Shown in pieces: positions 38,297 to 46,210 of a stretch of DNA of 64,000 bases. The notes beneath the pieces were generated by a model. It did no database searches. It had not been told where the DNA came from and saw only the letters and a program-made list of their open reading frames with translations. Positions within the stretch are counted from its first letter, which is position 1. Every line of letters starts with the position of its first letter. Made by a program: the position numbers and the translations under genes. Source of the DNA: Betaproteobacteria bacterium (GTDB taxonomy: Bacteria; Pseudomonadota; Gammaproteobacteria; Burkholderiales; Rhodocyclaceae); assembly GCA_016868295.1 (NCBI GenBank), contig VGHJ01000007.1, positions 1 through 64,000 on the forward strand, given 5' to 3'.

Positions 38297-39638
38297 CGAC
38301 ATTCCCGCCGCGCCGCCGCCCGCGCCCACGCTGGGCGAGGCCTTCAAGTACTGGCTCAAGCTCGGCTTCATCAGCTTCGGCGGCCCCGCCGGACAGATCG
38401 CCATGATGCACCAGGAGCTGGTCGAGCGCCGCCGCTGGATCTCCGAGCACCGCTACCTGCACGCGCTCAATTACTGCATGCTGCTGCCGGGGCCGGAAGC
38501 CATCCAGCTCGCCATCTACATCAGCTGGCTGATGCACGGTGTCAGGGGCGCGGTCATGGCCGGCGTGCTGTTCTTCCTGCCGGCCTTCGCGCTGCTGTCG
38601 CTGCTCGCCGGCATCTACCTCGCCTACGGCGACGTGCCGCAGGTGGCCGGCGTCTTCTACGCCATCAAGCCGGCCGTGGTCGCCGTGGTGCTGTTCGCCG
38701 CCTGGCGCATCGGCTCGCGGGCGATCAAGAATGAAGTCCTGCTCGGCATCTGCGCGCTGGCCTTCGTCGGCATCTTCTTCTTCAAGATCGACTTTCCCTG
38801 GATCGTGCTGGCCGCCGGCATCCTCGGCGCATTGGGTAACGCAATGGGCGGCAAGCTCGCGAGCAAGTTCAAGGGCGGCGGCGGCCACGGCGCCTCGCAC
38901 AAGCAGTACGGCCCGGCGCTGATCGACGACGATACCCCGCCGCCGGCCCACGCCCGGTTCACCTGGACCCGGCTGGTCGTGACCACGCTGGCGTTCGTCA
39001 CCCTCGGCGCGGCGCCGCTGCTGGCGCTGCGGGGCAGCGGCACGCTGCTCGACATGGGCGAATTCTTCACCGCCGCCGCCTTCCTCACGATCGGCGGCGC
39101 CTACGCCGTGCTGCCCTACGTCTACCAGGCGGCGGTCGAGCACTTCGGCTGGCTCACCGGCCCGCAGATGATGGACGGCCTGGCGCTGGGCGAAACCACG
39201 CCGGGGCCGCTGATCATGGTGGTGACCTGGGTCGGCTACATCGGCGGCGTGACCAAGCAGGTGCTCGCCGATCCCGTCGCCGCCGGCCTCGCCGGCGCCA
39301 GCGTCGCCACCTTTTTCACTTTCCTGCCGAGCTTCTGGTTCATCATCGCCGGCGCCCCCGTGGTGGAAGCCACGCGCGGCGAGCTCAAGTTCACCGCGCC
39401 GCTCACCGCCATCTCCGCCGCCGTGGTCGGCGTGATCGTCAACCTCGCCGTCTTCTTCGCCTGGCACACCTTCTGGCCGCAGGCCAGCGAGGCCGCGCCC
39501 TTCGCCGGGCCGTTCGACTGGCTGTCGGTCGTCGTCGCCGTCGCCGCCTTCCTCGCCCTGTGGAAGTACAAGGTCGACATCATGAAAGTCATCGGCGCCT
39601 GCGCGCTGCTCGGCCTGGCGCTGTCCTTCGTGAGGTAG
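38289..39638 (+). CDS. chrA: Chromate transporter ChrA (bidomain)
   Basis: This 449-aa CHR-family efflux protein has two homologous membrane halves. The first has the signature FISFGGPAGQIAMMHQE near residue 22, and the second has FLTIGGAYAVLPYVYQ near 258 with the matching GETTPGP segment near 300. It exports chromate across the inner membrane. AGGAG 7 nt upstream of the ATG supports the start, which overlaps chrB. Confidence 0.92.
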   Translation: MSDDIPAAPPPAPTLGEAFKYWLKLGFISFGGPAGQIAMMHQELVERRRWISEHRYLHALNYCMLLPGPEAIQLAIYISWLMHGVRGAVMAGVLFFLPAFALLSLLAGIYLAYGDVPQVAGVFYAIKPAVVAVVLFAAWRIGSRAIKNEVLLGICALAFVGIFFFKIDFPWIVLAAGILGALGNAMGGKLASKFKGGGGHGASHKQYGPALIDDDTPPPAHARFTWTRLVVTTLAFVTLGAAPLLALRGSGTLLDMGEFFTAAAFLTIGGAYAVLPYVYQAAVEHFGWLTGPQMMDGLALGETTPGPLIMVVTWVGYIGGVTKQVLADPVAAGLAGASVATFFTFLPSFWFIIAGAPVVEATRGELKFTAPLTAISAAVVGVIVNLAVFFAWHTFWPQASEAAPFAGPFDWLSVVVAVAAFLALWKYKVDIMKVIGACALLGLALSFVR

Positions 39639-39708
39639 GCAGGGATGAAACGGGTCGCCCGCGAGCGCCCGAAGATCGGCCGCATCGCCTGACGGCGAAA
39701 TTGACGCC

Positions 39709-39758
39709 GATCATGATGTTCATTATGATGATCAATGGTTCATTATATTGAACATGAT
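39709..39758. promoter_or_regulatory. AT-rich palindromic operator region of the HTH gene
   Basis: Repeated TTCATTAT and ATGATGATCAAT words and the palindrome GTTCATTATATTGAAC form a compact AT-rich region. It overlaps the supplied ORF's first codons, arguing for a later start and for autoregulation by the encoded XRE-type protein. Confidence 0.5.
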
Positions 39759-40274
39759 AATCCCGTGATCGCCGACCTGTCATCGCTCGTTCGCGCGCGC
39801 CGGCGCGAGCTGAACCTCAGCCAGCAGCAGCTGGCCAGGGCGGCGACCGTCTCCAGGACCACGCTTTCGCACGTCGAACGGGGCAAGGCGCCGCACGTGC
39901 AGATGGACGTGCTCGATCGCATCCTGCGCGCCCTCGGCCTGGCGCCGCGGCTGGCCGCCGGCGCGGCGCCCGACGCGGCCCGGCTGGCGGCGCGCATGGC
40001 GCACCAGGCGCGCCTGCATGCGCAGCGCGAGCGGCATTTGCGCCTGGCGGTGGCGCTGGCCGCCGACCCGAGGGCGGCACGCGGCAAGATCGAGCGTGCG
40101 CAAAGCGTCGTCGAACTGTGGCGCAGGAACCGCAGCTGCAGCCCGCAATACGTCAGGCGCTGGACGGCATTGCTGGCGCTGCCGCCGGCGCGGCTGGCGC
40201 AGCGCATGGCCAGCCTGGCCGATTGGGAAGACGCGCTGTTCCAGAACACGCCCTGGTCCTGGGCATGGAACTGA
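39735..40274 (+). CDS. XRE-family HTH regulator (antitoxin-like)
   Basis: The protein has up to 179 aa, with an XRE helix-turn-helix at about 18-72 (LNLSQQQLARAATVSRTTLS). A C-terminal region ends CSPQYVRRWTALLALPPARL and then FQNTPWSW, a tail resembling HTH partners of DUF6036-type nucleotidyltransferase genes. The track start at 39735 lies inside a palindromic operator, so the GTG at 39765 (VIADLSSL) is also plausible. It is followed by a broken DUF6036-like gene; together they look like a toxin-antitoxin or abortive-infection-like pair, now degraded. Confidence 0.7.
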   Translation: MVHYIEHDNPVIADLSSLVRARRRELNLSQQQLARAATVSRTTLSHVERGKAPHVQMDVLDRILRALGLAPRLAAGAAPDAARLAARMAHQARLHAQRERHLRLAVALAADPRAARGKIERAQSVVELWRRNRSCSPQYVRRWTALLALPPARLAQRMASLADWEDALFQNTPWSWAWN

Positions 40275-40529
40275 ATGAGGCTAACCCCGTTTCAGTACCG
40301 ATCAGAAGTAGAAATTTCCAGCCGCTTGCCGGCGGCATCGTCGCCGGCTTTCTCGACCCGAACGACGCGGCGGTCTCGAAATACGCCCGCGGCGAACCGC
40401 GCGACCGGGAATGGATCCGCGCCGGTCATCGAGAGCCACTTCCGGGATACGGTATTTCTCGACGATGCCGAACGCCTGCGGGCGCACCGGCTGCTGGCGG
40501 AGGATCAGGCCTGGCTGGCCCGTGCCTGA
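40265..40529 (+). pseudogene. Frameshifted fragment of a DUF6036-like nucleotidyltransferase gene
   Basis: The frame starting at 40265 encodes FLDPNDAAVSKYARGEPRDR, similar to the LDPxDLAxSKxxxxREKD block of DUF6036 nucleotidyltransferase-like proteins. The continuation (VFLDDAERLRAHRLLAEDQ) is in another frame after about 40424. The N-terminal half of the family is absent. Truncation plus frameshift indicates a relict of the HTH gene's partner, unless the shift is an assembly error. Confidence 0.55.
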
Positions 40530-40567
40530 ACATCCCTTAGGTAACAGTCGGTCCCGCCAACACGGCG

Positions 40568-40594
40568 AAAAAAAGCCCCGCCATGCGGCGGGGT
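40568..40594 (-). terminator. Rho-independent terminator of the cytochrome operon
   Basis: On the minus strand CCCCGCC-GCAT-GGCGGGG (7-bp stem) is followed by a T7 tract, about 25 nt after the cytochrome b stop. The signal is clear and correctly oriented. Confidence 0.88.
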
Positions 40595-40618
40595 CTGATC
40601 GTTGCGGGACGGCGAAGC

Positions 40619-41215
40619 CTAGTCGACCTCTTCCCAGCCGGTGATCATCGCCTTGAGGTGCGCGGTCGGCGTGTGGCCGGCGGTCGCCAGGTAGATGTGG
40701 GCGATGAAGAAAATGAGCATGAGGAAGGCGCCGATGGTATGGCCGGTGGCGACGAGGCCGAGGTCGAGGCCGCCCAGGCCCCAGGCGGCCCACCGGTCGT
40801 AGAAGAGGTAGAGCCAGCCGGTGATCCAGATCAGCGGGCTGATGAAGAGCAGCACGCCGAGGTAGGCCAGGCGCTGCAGCGGGTTGTGCTTCCGGAGCGT
40901 AGTCTGGCGGAACGGGTGCGGCGCGTGCGTGAAGATGCCCGAGAGGTAGTACTTCAGCATCGCCACCACCTTCTCCGTGGTCGGGATGTACTGCTTCCAC
41001 TCACCCGTGGTGAGGTGCCAGAAGATGGCGAAAACCCACAGGCCGACCAGCGTCCAGGCGGCGAGGGTGTGGAAACCCACCGCCTGCTCGAAGCCGAAGA
41101 CGCGATAGGCGCCGTGGATCTCGAAGCCGGTGAGCAGGAGGAACATGATCAGCGCGGCCTGCGACCAGTGCCAGAAGCGCTCGAATCTCTTGAAGATGTA
41201 GATGCGTTCAGCCAT
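40619..41215 (-). CDS. Cytochrome b membrane subunit (FdnI/PhsC-like)
   Basis: This 198-aa protein has four to five transmembrane helices and histidines placed for two b haems: FERFWHWSQAALI near residue 11, FHTLAAWTLVG near 47, VATGHTIGAFLML near 152 and AHIYLATAGH near 170. It resembles formate dehydrogenase or thiosulfate reductase cytochrome b subunits that exchange electrons with the quinone pool. It starts 11 nt after the octahaem cytochrome gene and is followed by a terminator, so the two genes form a two-gene operon. It probably links the periplasmic octahaem enzyme to quinones. Confidence 0.82.
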   Translation of the reverse strand: MAERIYIFKRFERFWHWSQAALIMFLLLTGFEIHGAYRVFGFEQAVGFHTLAAWTLVGLWVFAIFWHLTTGEWKQYIPTTEKVVAMLKYYLSGIFTHAPHPFRQTTLRKHNPLQRLAYLGVLLFISPLIWITGWLYLFYDRWAAWGLGGLDLGLVATGHTIGAFLMLIFFIAHIYLATAGHTPTAHLKAMITGWEEVD

Positions 41216-41226
41216 TTTCGTTCTCC

Positions 41227-42843
41227 TCAGCCTTTGCGGGCGGCGACGATGCGCACGATGCCATGGCCGATCACGCCGAGCAGGGTGAGCAACGCCATGA
41301 TCCAGCCGGCCTTGTCGACCAGCGGATGGGCGTCGCGGCCGGGCAGGTAGACGCCCTCGATGCCTTCCAGGCGGCCATTCTTCATGTGGCACTCGGCGCA
41401 GCCGACGGCCTTGTCCTTCGGCGCCACCATGTGGGTGGTCGGCCAGTACATCTCGGTCTCGACGAAGTCGACCTTGCCGGAGAAGGGCGCGCCGGAGGTG
41501 CGCATGCCGGTCTCGATGGCCTTTTCCCAGTTCAGGTTCTTCCAGAAGCCGGTGTCGTCGTTGCCGGCCGTGTGCGGCGTCACCAGCGTGTTGTGCACCG
41601 GATCGTAGGGCTGCTTGCCGCGCATGATCTTCATCGGCCAGATGAGCGACTTGCCGTCGGTCGGGCTGCCGCCGATGCGGTTGATCTGCGTCGGCCCACC
41701 GTTACCCTGGCCCTTCACGATCTTGTCGCCGAGCAGCGTGTAGGTGATCTCGCCGTTGAACCAGCGGTATTCCGGCTTGACGTTCTCGCCGATCACGAAG
41801 TCGCCCTTGTGCGAGGCGTAGATGTCGTGGCCCTTCTTGTCCTTGACGGTGAACTGCTTGCCGTCCTTCAGCTTGCCGGCGGTGGACCAGTCCCACACCA
41901 TCTTGGTCGGCACGCCGCCGCGCGCGAAGGTCGGGATGTGGCAGGTCTGGCAGGCCACCTTGTTGGCGTGGTGGTTGAGGCGGGCCGATTCCTTCGCCTC
42001 CTTGTGCGGCGCGTTGCCGTGGCAGGCGACGCAGGTGGCCGGATTGCGCTTCTTCTCGTCCTTGCCGCGGATGTGCGCGCCGCCCTTGTCGAGCGCCGTC
42101 GGCGTGTAGCGGCTGCCCGGCACGTCGTGGCTGGAGGCCTTGTGGCAGGTGCCGCAGGTGAAGTCGAGTCCCTCGGCATCCATGTGCACGTCCACGTCCG
42201 CCGTCGGCGCCGCCAGCGAGGTGTCCATGTCGCCGTGCTTGACGCCGTCGCCGCCGCCGCCGCGGAAGTGGCAGGCGCCGCAGGTGTCGCGGCTGGTCTT
42301 GCCGATCTTCTGCGCGACCTTGGCGAGGTCGACCGGCTTGATCATCTTGCCCGAGCCGGGCGGCAGCTCGATCGGCGCGCCCACCACCGGGTTGCCGGCG
42401 AGGCCGGGCGGCTTCTGGTAGAGGCCGGTCGTGTCGTGGCAGACCAGGCAGTCGACGTTCTCTTCCCTGGCGAAGTCGAAGCTGGCGTCCTTCCAGCCGT
42501 AGCCGACGTGGCAGGCGGTGCAGGCAGCGTAGTTCGAGGGGATCGAGATGCAGAAGTTGTTGAGCACGTTCTTCTTGCCGAGCCGCTGCTTGTTCTCGGG
42601 ATTCATGAACTCCCAGGTCCAGTGCTTGGTGCGATGCACCTGACGGGCGGCTTCGGTGTGGCAGGAGAGACAGGCCTTGGTGACCTCGGGACCGGACTTG
42701 AACGGGCCGTTCAGTTCCTTGAACTTGGTGTGGTCGGCCGTGGTGTTCAGCTTGACCGGCGGCGGGTCGCTGGCCAAGGCGGAGGCGGATGCGAACAGCG
42801 CGAGCCAGCCGGCCATCGCAACGCCAATCGAAGTACGTAACAT
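41227..42843 (-). CDS. Octahaem c-type cytochrome, tetrathionate reductase (Otr) family
   Basis: This 538-aa protein has a signal peptide (LALFASASALA) and eight CxxCH haem motifs (CLSCH, CTACH, CLVCH, CGACH, CGTCH, CVACH, CQTCH, CAECH), plus a C-terminal membrane anchor (WIMALLTLLGVIGHG). The count and order match octahaem tetrathionate reductase-family cytochromes, which can reduce tetrathionate, nitrite or hydroxylamine in vitro. I prefer the ATG at 42843 because AGGGAG is 7 nt before it but only 1 nt before the 42849 ATG. The physiological direction (tetrathionate reduction or thiosulfate oxidation) is open. Adjacent genes handle sulfur compounds. Confidence 0.85.
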   Translation of the reverse strand: MLRTSIGVAMAGWLALFASASALASDPPPVKLNTTADHTKFKELNGPFKSGPEVTKACLSCHTEAARQVHRTKHWTWEFMNPENKQRLGKKNVLNNFCISIPSNYAACTACHVGYGWKDASFDFAREENVDCLVCHDTTGLYQKPPGLAGNPVVGAPIELPPGSGKMIKPVDLAKVAQKIGKTSRDTCGACHFRGGGGDGVKHGDMDTSLAAPTADVDVHMDAEGLDFTCGTCHKASSHDVPGSRYTPTALDKGGAHIRGKDEKKRNPATCVACHGNAPHKEAKESARLNHHANKVACQTCHIPTFARGGVPTKMVWDWSTAGKLKDGKQFTVKDKKGHDIYASHKGDFVIGENVKPEYRWFNGEITYTLLGDKIVKGQGNGGPTQINRIGGSPTDGKSLIWPMKIMRGKQPYDPVHNTLVTPHTAGNDDTGFWKNLNWEKAIETGMRTSGAPFSGKVDFVETEMYWPTTHMVAPKDKAVGCAECHMKNGRLEGIEGVYLPGRDAHPLVDKAGWIMALLTLLGVIGHGIVRIVAARKG

Positions 42844-42901
42844 GATCATTCTCCCTGGCGATAGGTGGAGAGGAGTCTAGGCGTTTGTAAATCGATCCGT
42901 G

Positions 42902-42929
42902 TTGACCCTTCTCAATGAAAGAATAGAAT
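42902..42929 (+). promoter_or_regulatory. Predicted sigma70-type promoter
   Basis: TTGACC and TAGAAT are separated by 16 nt in the AT-rich divergent region between the octahaem and monohaem cytochrome genes, reading toward the latter. The 205-nt gap otherwise shows only AT-rich sequence; no clear Fnr-type dyad was found. Confidence 0.4.
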
Positions 42930-43054
42930 ATTTGTAGATAATTAAGTAACGATATTGTGATTAATTTTGTGCATCGCCGAATGCATCGCATTGATCCACG
43001 CCGCATGACGCCGATGCTATGTTTCGATCAAATCTCTTTTGGAAAGGGAGCATC

Positions 43055-43441
43055 ATGAAACTCAAGACCGCATTGCCGCTGCTGGCCGCCACCGCGCTGT
43101 TCGCCTCCGCCGCCCAAGCCTACGATGCCGACTGGAAACGCGGCCGCGTCTACTACCGCAGCGTGTGCACCTCCTGCCACGTCGCCTCGCCCGTCGGCCA
43201 GATCAATCCGAGCAGCAGGACCAAGGCCGAATGGGCGGCCTACATGCAGGCCGACAAGCACGGCAAGGGCAAGGAGACCGTCAGGCAATACGTCAGCAAG
43301 CAGTACCGCGCCAGCATCAAGTCGGGCAACAAGGCCGCCGAGAAATTCGCCGACGTGCCCGACCAGGAGCTGTTCGAGGACGTCAAGGTCTTCCTCATGC
43401 GCGGCGCCAAGGACGGCGAGAGCCCGGCCAGCTGCAGCTGA
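43055..43441 (+). CDS. Periplasmic monohaem cytochrome c
   Basis: This 128-aa protein has a signal peptide (LLAATALFASAAQA), one CTSCH haem site near residue 39 and a C-terminal CS ending. The fold is not otherwise recognised. AAAGGGAG precedes the ATG at 43055. It lies divergent to the octahaem operon and upstream of YeeE/YedE and rhodanese genes, so it may shuttle electrons in a sulfur-compound pathway; this is inferred from position. Confidence 0.78.
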   Translation: MKLKTALPLLAATALFASAAQAYDADWKRGRVYYRSVCTSCHVASPVGQINPSSRTKAEWAAYMQADKHGKGKETVRQYVSKQYRASIKSGNKAAEKFADVPDQELFEDVKVFLMRGAKDGESPASCS

Positions 43442-43510
43442 TCGCCCGCGCGGCCCGCCAGGGCGGCGCAGTCAACAACATGGAGCCGCGTGAGCGGCGA
43501 ACGACCGTCA

Positions 43511-43530
43511 CCCCCTTCCCCGGAAGGGGG
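43511..43530. repeat. GC-rich palindrome before the YeeE/YedE gene
   Basis: CCCCCTTCC-CC-GGAAGGGGG, nearly identical to the 8570 element. Its right flank (GGGGGGAAGGGG) supplies the ribosome-binding sequence of the next gene. Confidence 0.6.
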
Positions 43531-43549
43531 ACGGGGGGAAGGGGATCCA

Positions 43550-44788
43550 ATGAGTGAAGGAAGCGGCTGGCTGGCCGGCTTCAAGGCCGACTACGACAGG
43601 CTCTTCGTCGAGGAATGGTCGCCCTACGTCGGCGCCATCCTGCTGATGCTGGTGATCGTCGCCCTGATGATCAACGGCCTGTTCTGGGGCGTCTTCGGCG
43701 GCGTGCGCCACTGGGGCGATGCCTTCAACCACCTGATCGGCCTCGCCCCGCTCATCGGCGTGCCCAAGGTGGAGGAAGGCTTCCTCACCCACCGCATGTC
43801 GCTGATGAACATCATGCTGCTGCTGGGCGCCTTCAGCGCGGCGCTGATGTCGCGGCAGTTCCTCGTCAACCGCCCGCCGAAGCTCGAACTCGTCTGGGCC
43901 GCGCTGGGCGGCACGCTGATGGGCATCGGCGCCTCGCTCGCCGGCGGTTGCACCACCGGCGGCTTCTTCAACCCGGTGCTGCATTCCTCGCCGGCCGGCT
44001 GGATGATGTGGGCGGGGCTGCTCGCCGGCGCCGTGATCGGCCTCAAGCTGCTGCTGTGGACGCTCGACCACATCGAGTGGGGCACGCAGGCGCCGCCGAC
44101 GCTGGAGACGCCGCCCGCCCTGCTCAAGGCCTATCCCTTCATCGGCCTGGCCATCGTCGTCGGCGTGCTCGTGTGGACCGCCGGCTGGTACGGCTCGCCC
44201 GACACGGTGCTGGTCTCGCGCGCCGTCATCGTGCTGCTCGGCTTCTGCATCGGCTTCGTCATGCACCGCTCGCGCCTGTGCTTCGCGCGCGCCTTCCGCG
44301 AGCCGTTCATGACCGCCGAGGGCGACATGACCAAGGCGCTGATCCTGGCGCTGGCCATCGGCATCCCCGTCGCCGCCTTCCTCTTCCAGAAAAAGGTGAT
44401 CGATCCCTACATCGCCATCCCGCCGACCTTCTGGATCGGCTCGCTTCTCGGCGGCCTCGTCTTCGGCATCGGCATGGTGTTTGCCGGCGGCTGCGCCTCC
44501 GGCTCGCTCTGGCGCATGGGCGAGGGCCACGTCAAGCTGTGGGTGGCGATGTTCTTCTTCGCCTGGATGGGCTCGACCGCCAGCGCCCTGCTGAAGAAGG
44601 CCGGCCTCACTTCCATCGACGAGGAGAACGTCGAGACCTTCGAGATCACCGCCGTCGGCTACCAGGCCTACTGGCCGGACCTGCTGCCCGGCTGGGGCTG
44701 GACGCTGCTCGTCGGCGGCGCGCTGCTGGCCCTCTGGTACGCCTTCGTGCGCTACAACGAATCGACCGAGAAATTCACCGTGCTTTGA
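43550..44788 (+). CDS. YeeE/YedE family transporter (thiosulfate/sulfur-compound uptake)
   Basis: This 412-aa polytopic membrane protein has two repeats of the YeeE/YedE signature: SLAGGCTTGGFF near residue 128 and FAGGCASGSLWRMGEGH near 313, plus HRSRLCFARAFRE near 240. The conserved cysteines relay thiosulfate in characterised TsuA-type members. The start at 43550 uses GGAAGGGG; the track's upstream Met would translate a repeat. It is 22 nt upstream of a rhodanese lipoprotein gene, consistent with import followed by sulfur transfer. Confidence 0.87.
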   Translation: MSEGSGWLAGFKADYDRLFVEEWSPYVGAILLMLVIVALMINGLFWGVFGGVRHWGDAFNHLIGLAPLIGVPKVEEGFLTHRMSLMNIMLLLGAFSAALMSRQFLVNRPPKLELVWAALGGTLMGIGASLAGGCTTGGFFNPVLHSSPAGWMMWAGLLAGAVIGLKLLLWTLDHIEWGTQAPPTLETPPALLKAYPFIGLAIVVGVLVWTAGWYGSPDTVLVSRAVIVLLGFCIGFVMHRSRLCFARAFREPFMTAEGDMTKALILALAIGIPVAAFLFQKKVIDPYIAIPPTFWIGSLLGGLVFGIGMVFAGGCASGSLWRMGEGHVKLWVAMFFFAWMGSTASALLKKAGLTSIDEENVETFEITAVGYQAYWPDLLPGWGWTLLVGGALLALWYAFVRYNESTEKFTVL

Positions 44789-44810
44789 CAACCACTACGA
44801 GGAGACCACC

Positions 44811-45584
44811 ATGATCAGCAAGCTCAAGCTGTTTGCCCTCGCCACTGCCGTCGCACTGGCCGCCGGCTGCGCCCAGTCGCCGTCGACACCGGCCGGCGCC
44901 CAGTCCGCCGAATCGGCGGAGGGCCTGGTCCGCTACAGGAACGTCGTCGATTACGCCTACGTGAAGAAGCACGCCGCGCTGCCGCGCGACGAAAAGGCCG
45001 CACTCGTCGTCGACTCGCGTCCCGCCGCGCGCCGCTACGACATCGGCCACATCTCTGGCGCCATCAACATACCCGACACGAACTTCGACAAGCTGGCGCC
45101 CAGCATGCTGCCCGCCGACAAGAAGGCCGAGATCATCTTCTACTGCCAGGGGCCGACCTGCGACCTGTCGGCGAAATCGGCGCTGAAGGCCGAGAAGCTC
45201 GGCTACACCAACATCAAGGTCTATGAGGGCGGCATCCCCGACTGGGAGGCCAAGGGCGAACCCCTGTCCGTCAGCACGGCCTTCATGCAGAAGATCATCG
45301 CCGAGAAGGCCGACATCGTGCTGATCGACTCGCGGCCCGCCCGCCGCGTCCAGAACGAGGGCACCATCCCCGGCGCCATCAACATTTCCGACAGCAGCTT
45401 CGACAAGGAAGTCGGCAAGCTGCCGCAGGACAAGCAGAAGGAGATCATCTTCTTCTGCCAGGGCTTCGCCTGCGATCTGTCCGACAAGTCGGCGAAGAAG
45501 GCGATGGCCCTCGGCTACAAGAAGGTCCGCACCTATGCCGCCGGCCATCCGGCCTGGAAGGCCGCCGCCGAAGGCAAGAAATAA
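44811..45584 (+). CDS. Tandem rhodanese-domain lipoprotein
   Basis: This 257-aa protein begins with a lipoprotein signal (ALAAGC, lipobox Cys near residue 19). It has two rhodanese domains, each with an active-site Cys in a CQG loop: YCQGPTCDLSAKSA near residue 110 and FCQGFACDLSDKSA near 219. It is probably anchored in the periplasm and transfers sulfane sulfur. The unusual CQGxxCDLS loops, with a second nearby Cys, differ from the common CxxGxR thiosulfate sulfurtransferase loop. Confidence 0.85.
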   Translation: MISKLKLFALATAVALAAGCAQSPSTPAGAQSAESAEGLVRYRNVVDYAYVKKHAALPRDEKAALVVDSRPAARRYDIGHISGAINIPDTNFDKLAPSMLPADKKAEIIFYCQGPTCDLSAKSALKAEKLGYTNIKVYEGGIPDWEAKGEPLSVSTAFMQKIIAEKADIVLIDSRPARRVQNEGTIPGAINISDSSFDKEVGKLPQDKQKEIIFFCQGFACDLSDKSAKKAMALGYKKVRTYAAGHPAWKAAAEGKK

Positions 45585-45591
45585 ACCGCAC

Positions 45592-45620
45592 TCGGGAATG
45601 GCGGCCTACGCCATTCCCGA
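45592..45620 (+). other. 12-bp perfect stem-loop between rhodanese genes
   Basis: TCGGGAATGGCG and CGCCATTCCCGA around GCCTA, lying between the two rhodanese genes. There is no T-tract, so it more likely stabilises the upstream mRNA or partly attenuates transcription than terminates fully. Confidence 0.6.
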
Positions 45621-45639
45621 AACCTATGGAGATCGGAAC

Positions 45640-46062
45640 ATGACCCGCACGTTTCTGAAAACCGTTCTATGCGCCGCCGCGCTGGCGTTCGCCCCGCTCG
45701 CCCCGGCCGCCGACATCGCCATCGAGCAAGGCAAGGAAAAGGGCAGCATCACCGTCGCCTCCTTCGAGCGCATCCTCAAGGAAAATCCCTCGCAGATCGT
45801 CGTCATCGACGTGCGCGACGAGAAGGAAGTGAAGAAGGGCACCTTCCCCGGCGCCCTCAACATCCCGGTCGGCGACATCGAGAAGAAGCTCGGCGAACTG
45901 CCGAAGGACAAGCCGATCGTGTTCACCTGCTCGACCGGCGCCCGCTCCGGCGAGGCCTACGACACCGTCAAGATGCTCGGCGGCAGCAGCGGCATCACCG
46001 CCTACTTCCTCGACGCCGACGTGACCTTCGCCGACGGCAAGTACAGCATCAAGCCGCGCTGA
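45640..46062 (+). CDS. Periplasmic single-domain rhodanese
   Basis: This 140-aa protein has a signal peptide (CAAALAFAPLAPAA) and one rhodanese domain with active-site loop TCSTGARSGEA near residue 90 and the CH2A-like VIDVRDEKEVKKG near 52. It follows the tandem rhodanese lipoprotein by 55 nt with a stem-loop between, probably in the same unit as YeeE/YedE. The likely role is sulfane-sulfur transfer. Confidence 0.85.
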   Translation: MTRTFLKTVLCAAALAFAPLAPAADIAIEQGKEKGSITVASFERILKENPSQIVVIDVRDEKEVKKGTFPGALNIPVGDIEKKLGELPKDKPIVFTCSTGARSGEAYDTVKMLGGSSGITAYFLDADVTFADGKYSIKPR

Positions 46063-46103
46063 GCGGCCGTCTTCCCTTCCTCCTCCGACCGCCGGCGCCG
46101 GCA

Positions 46104-46112
46104 GAAGTCAGC
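46104..46112 (+). repeat. AAGTCAGCG motif (two-base variant)
   Basis: AGAAGTCAGCGCC in the 148-nt gap between the rhodanese and carbonic anhydrase genes. It is a weaker match to the dispersed motif. A promoter was not evident in this gap. Confidence 0.35.
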
Positions 46113-46210
46113 GCCGGCGGCACGGCGGCGGATACCCGTCAGCCGTCGTGACGGTCGGATCAACCCGTGGTACTGTCGGACACCATTCGAATCGAAGATC
46201 CCCGCCGGCC

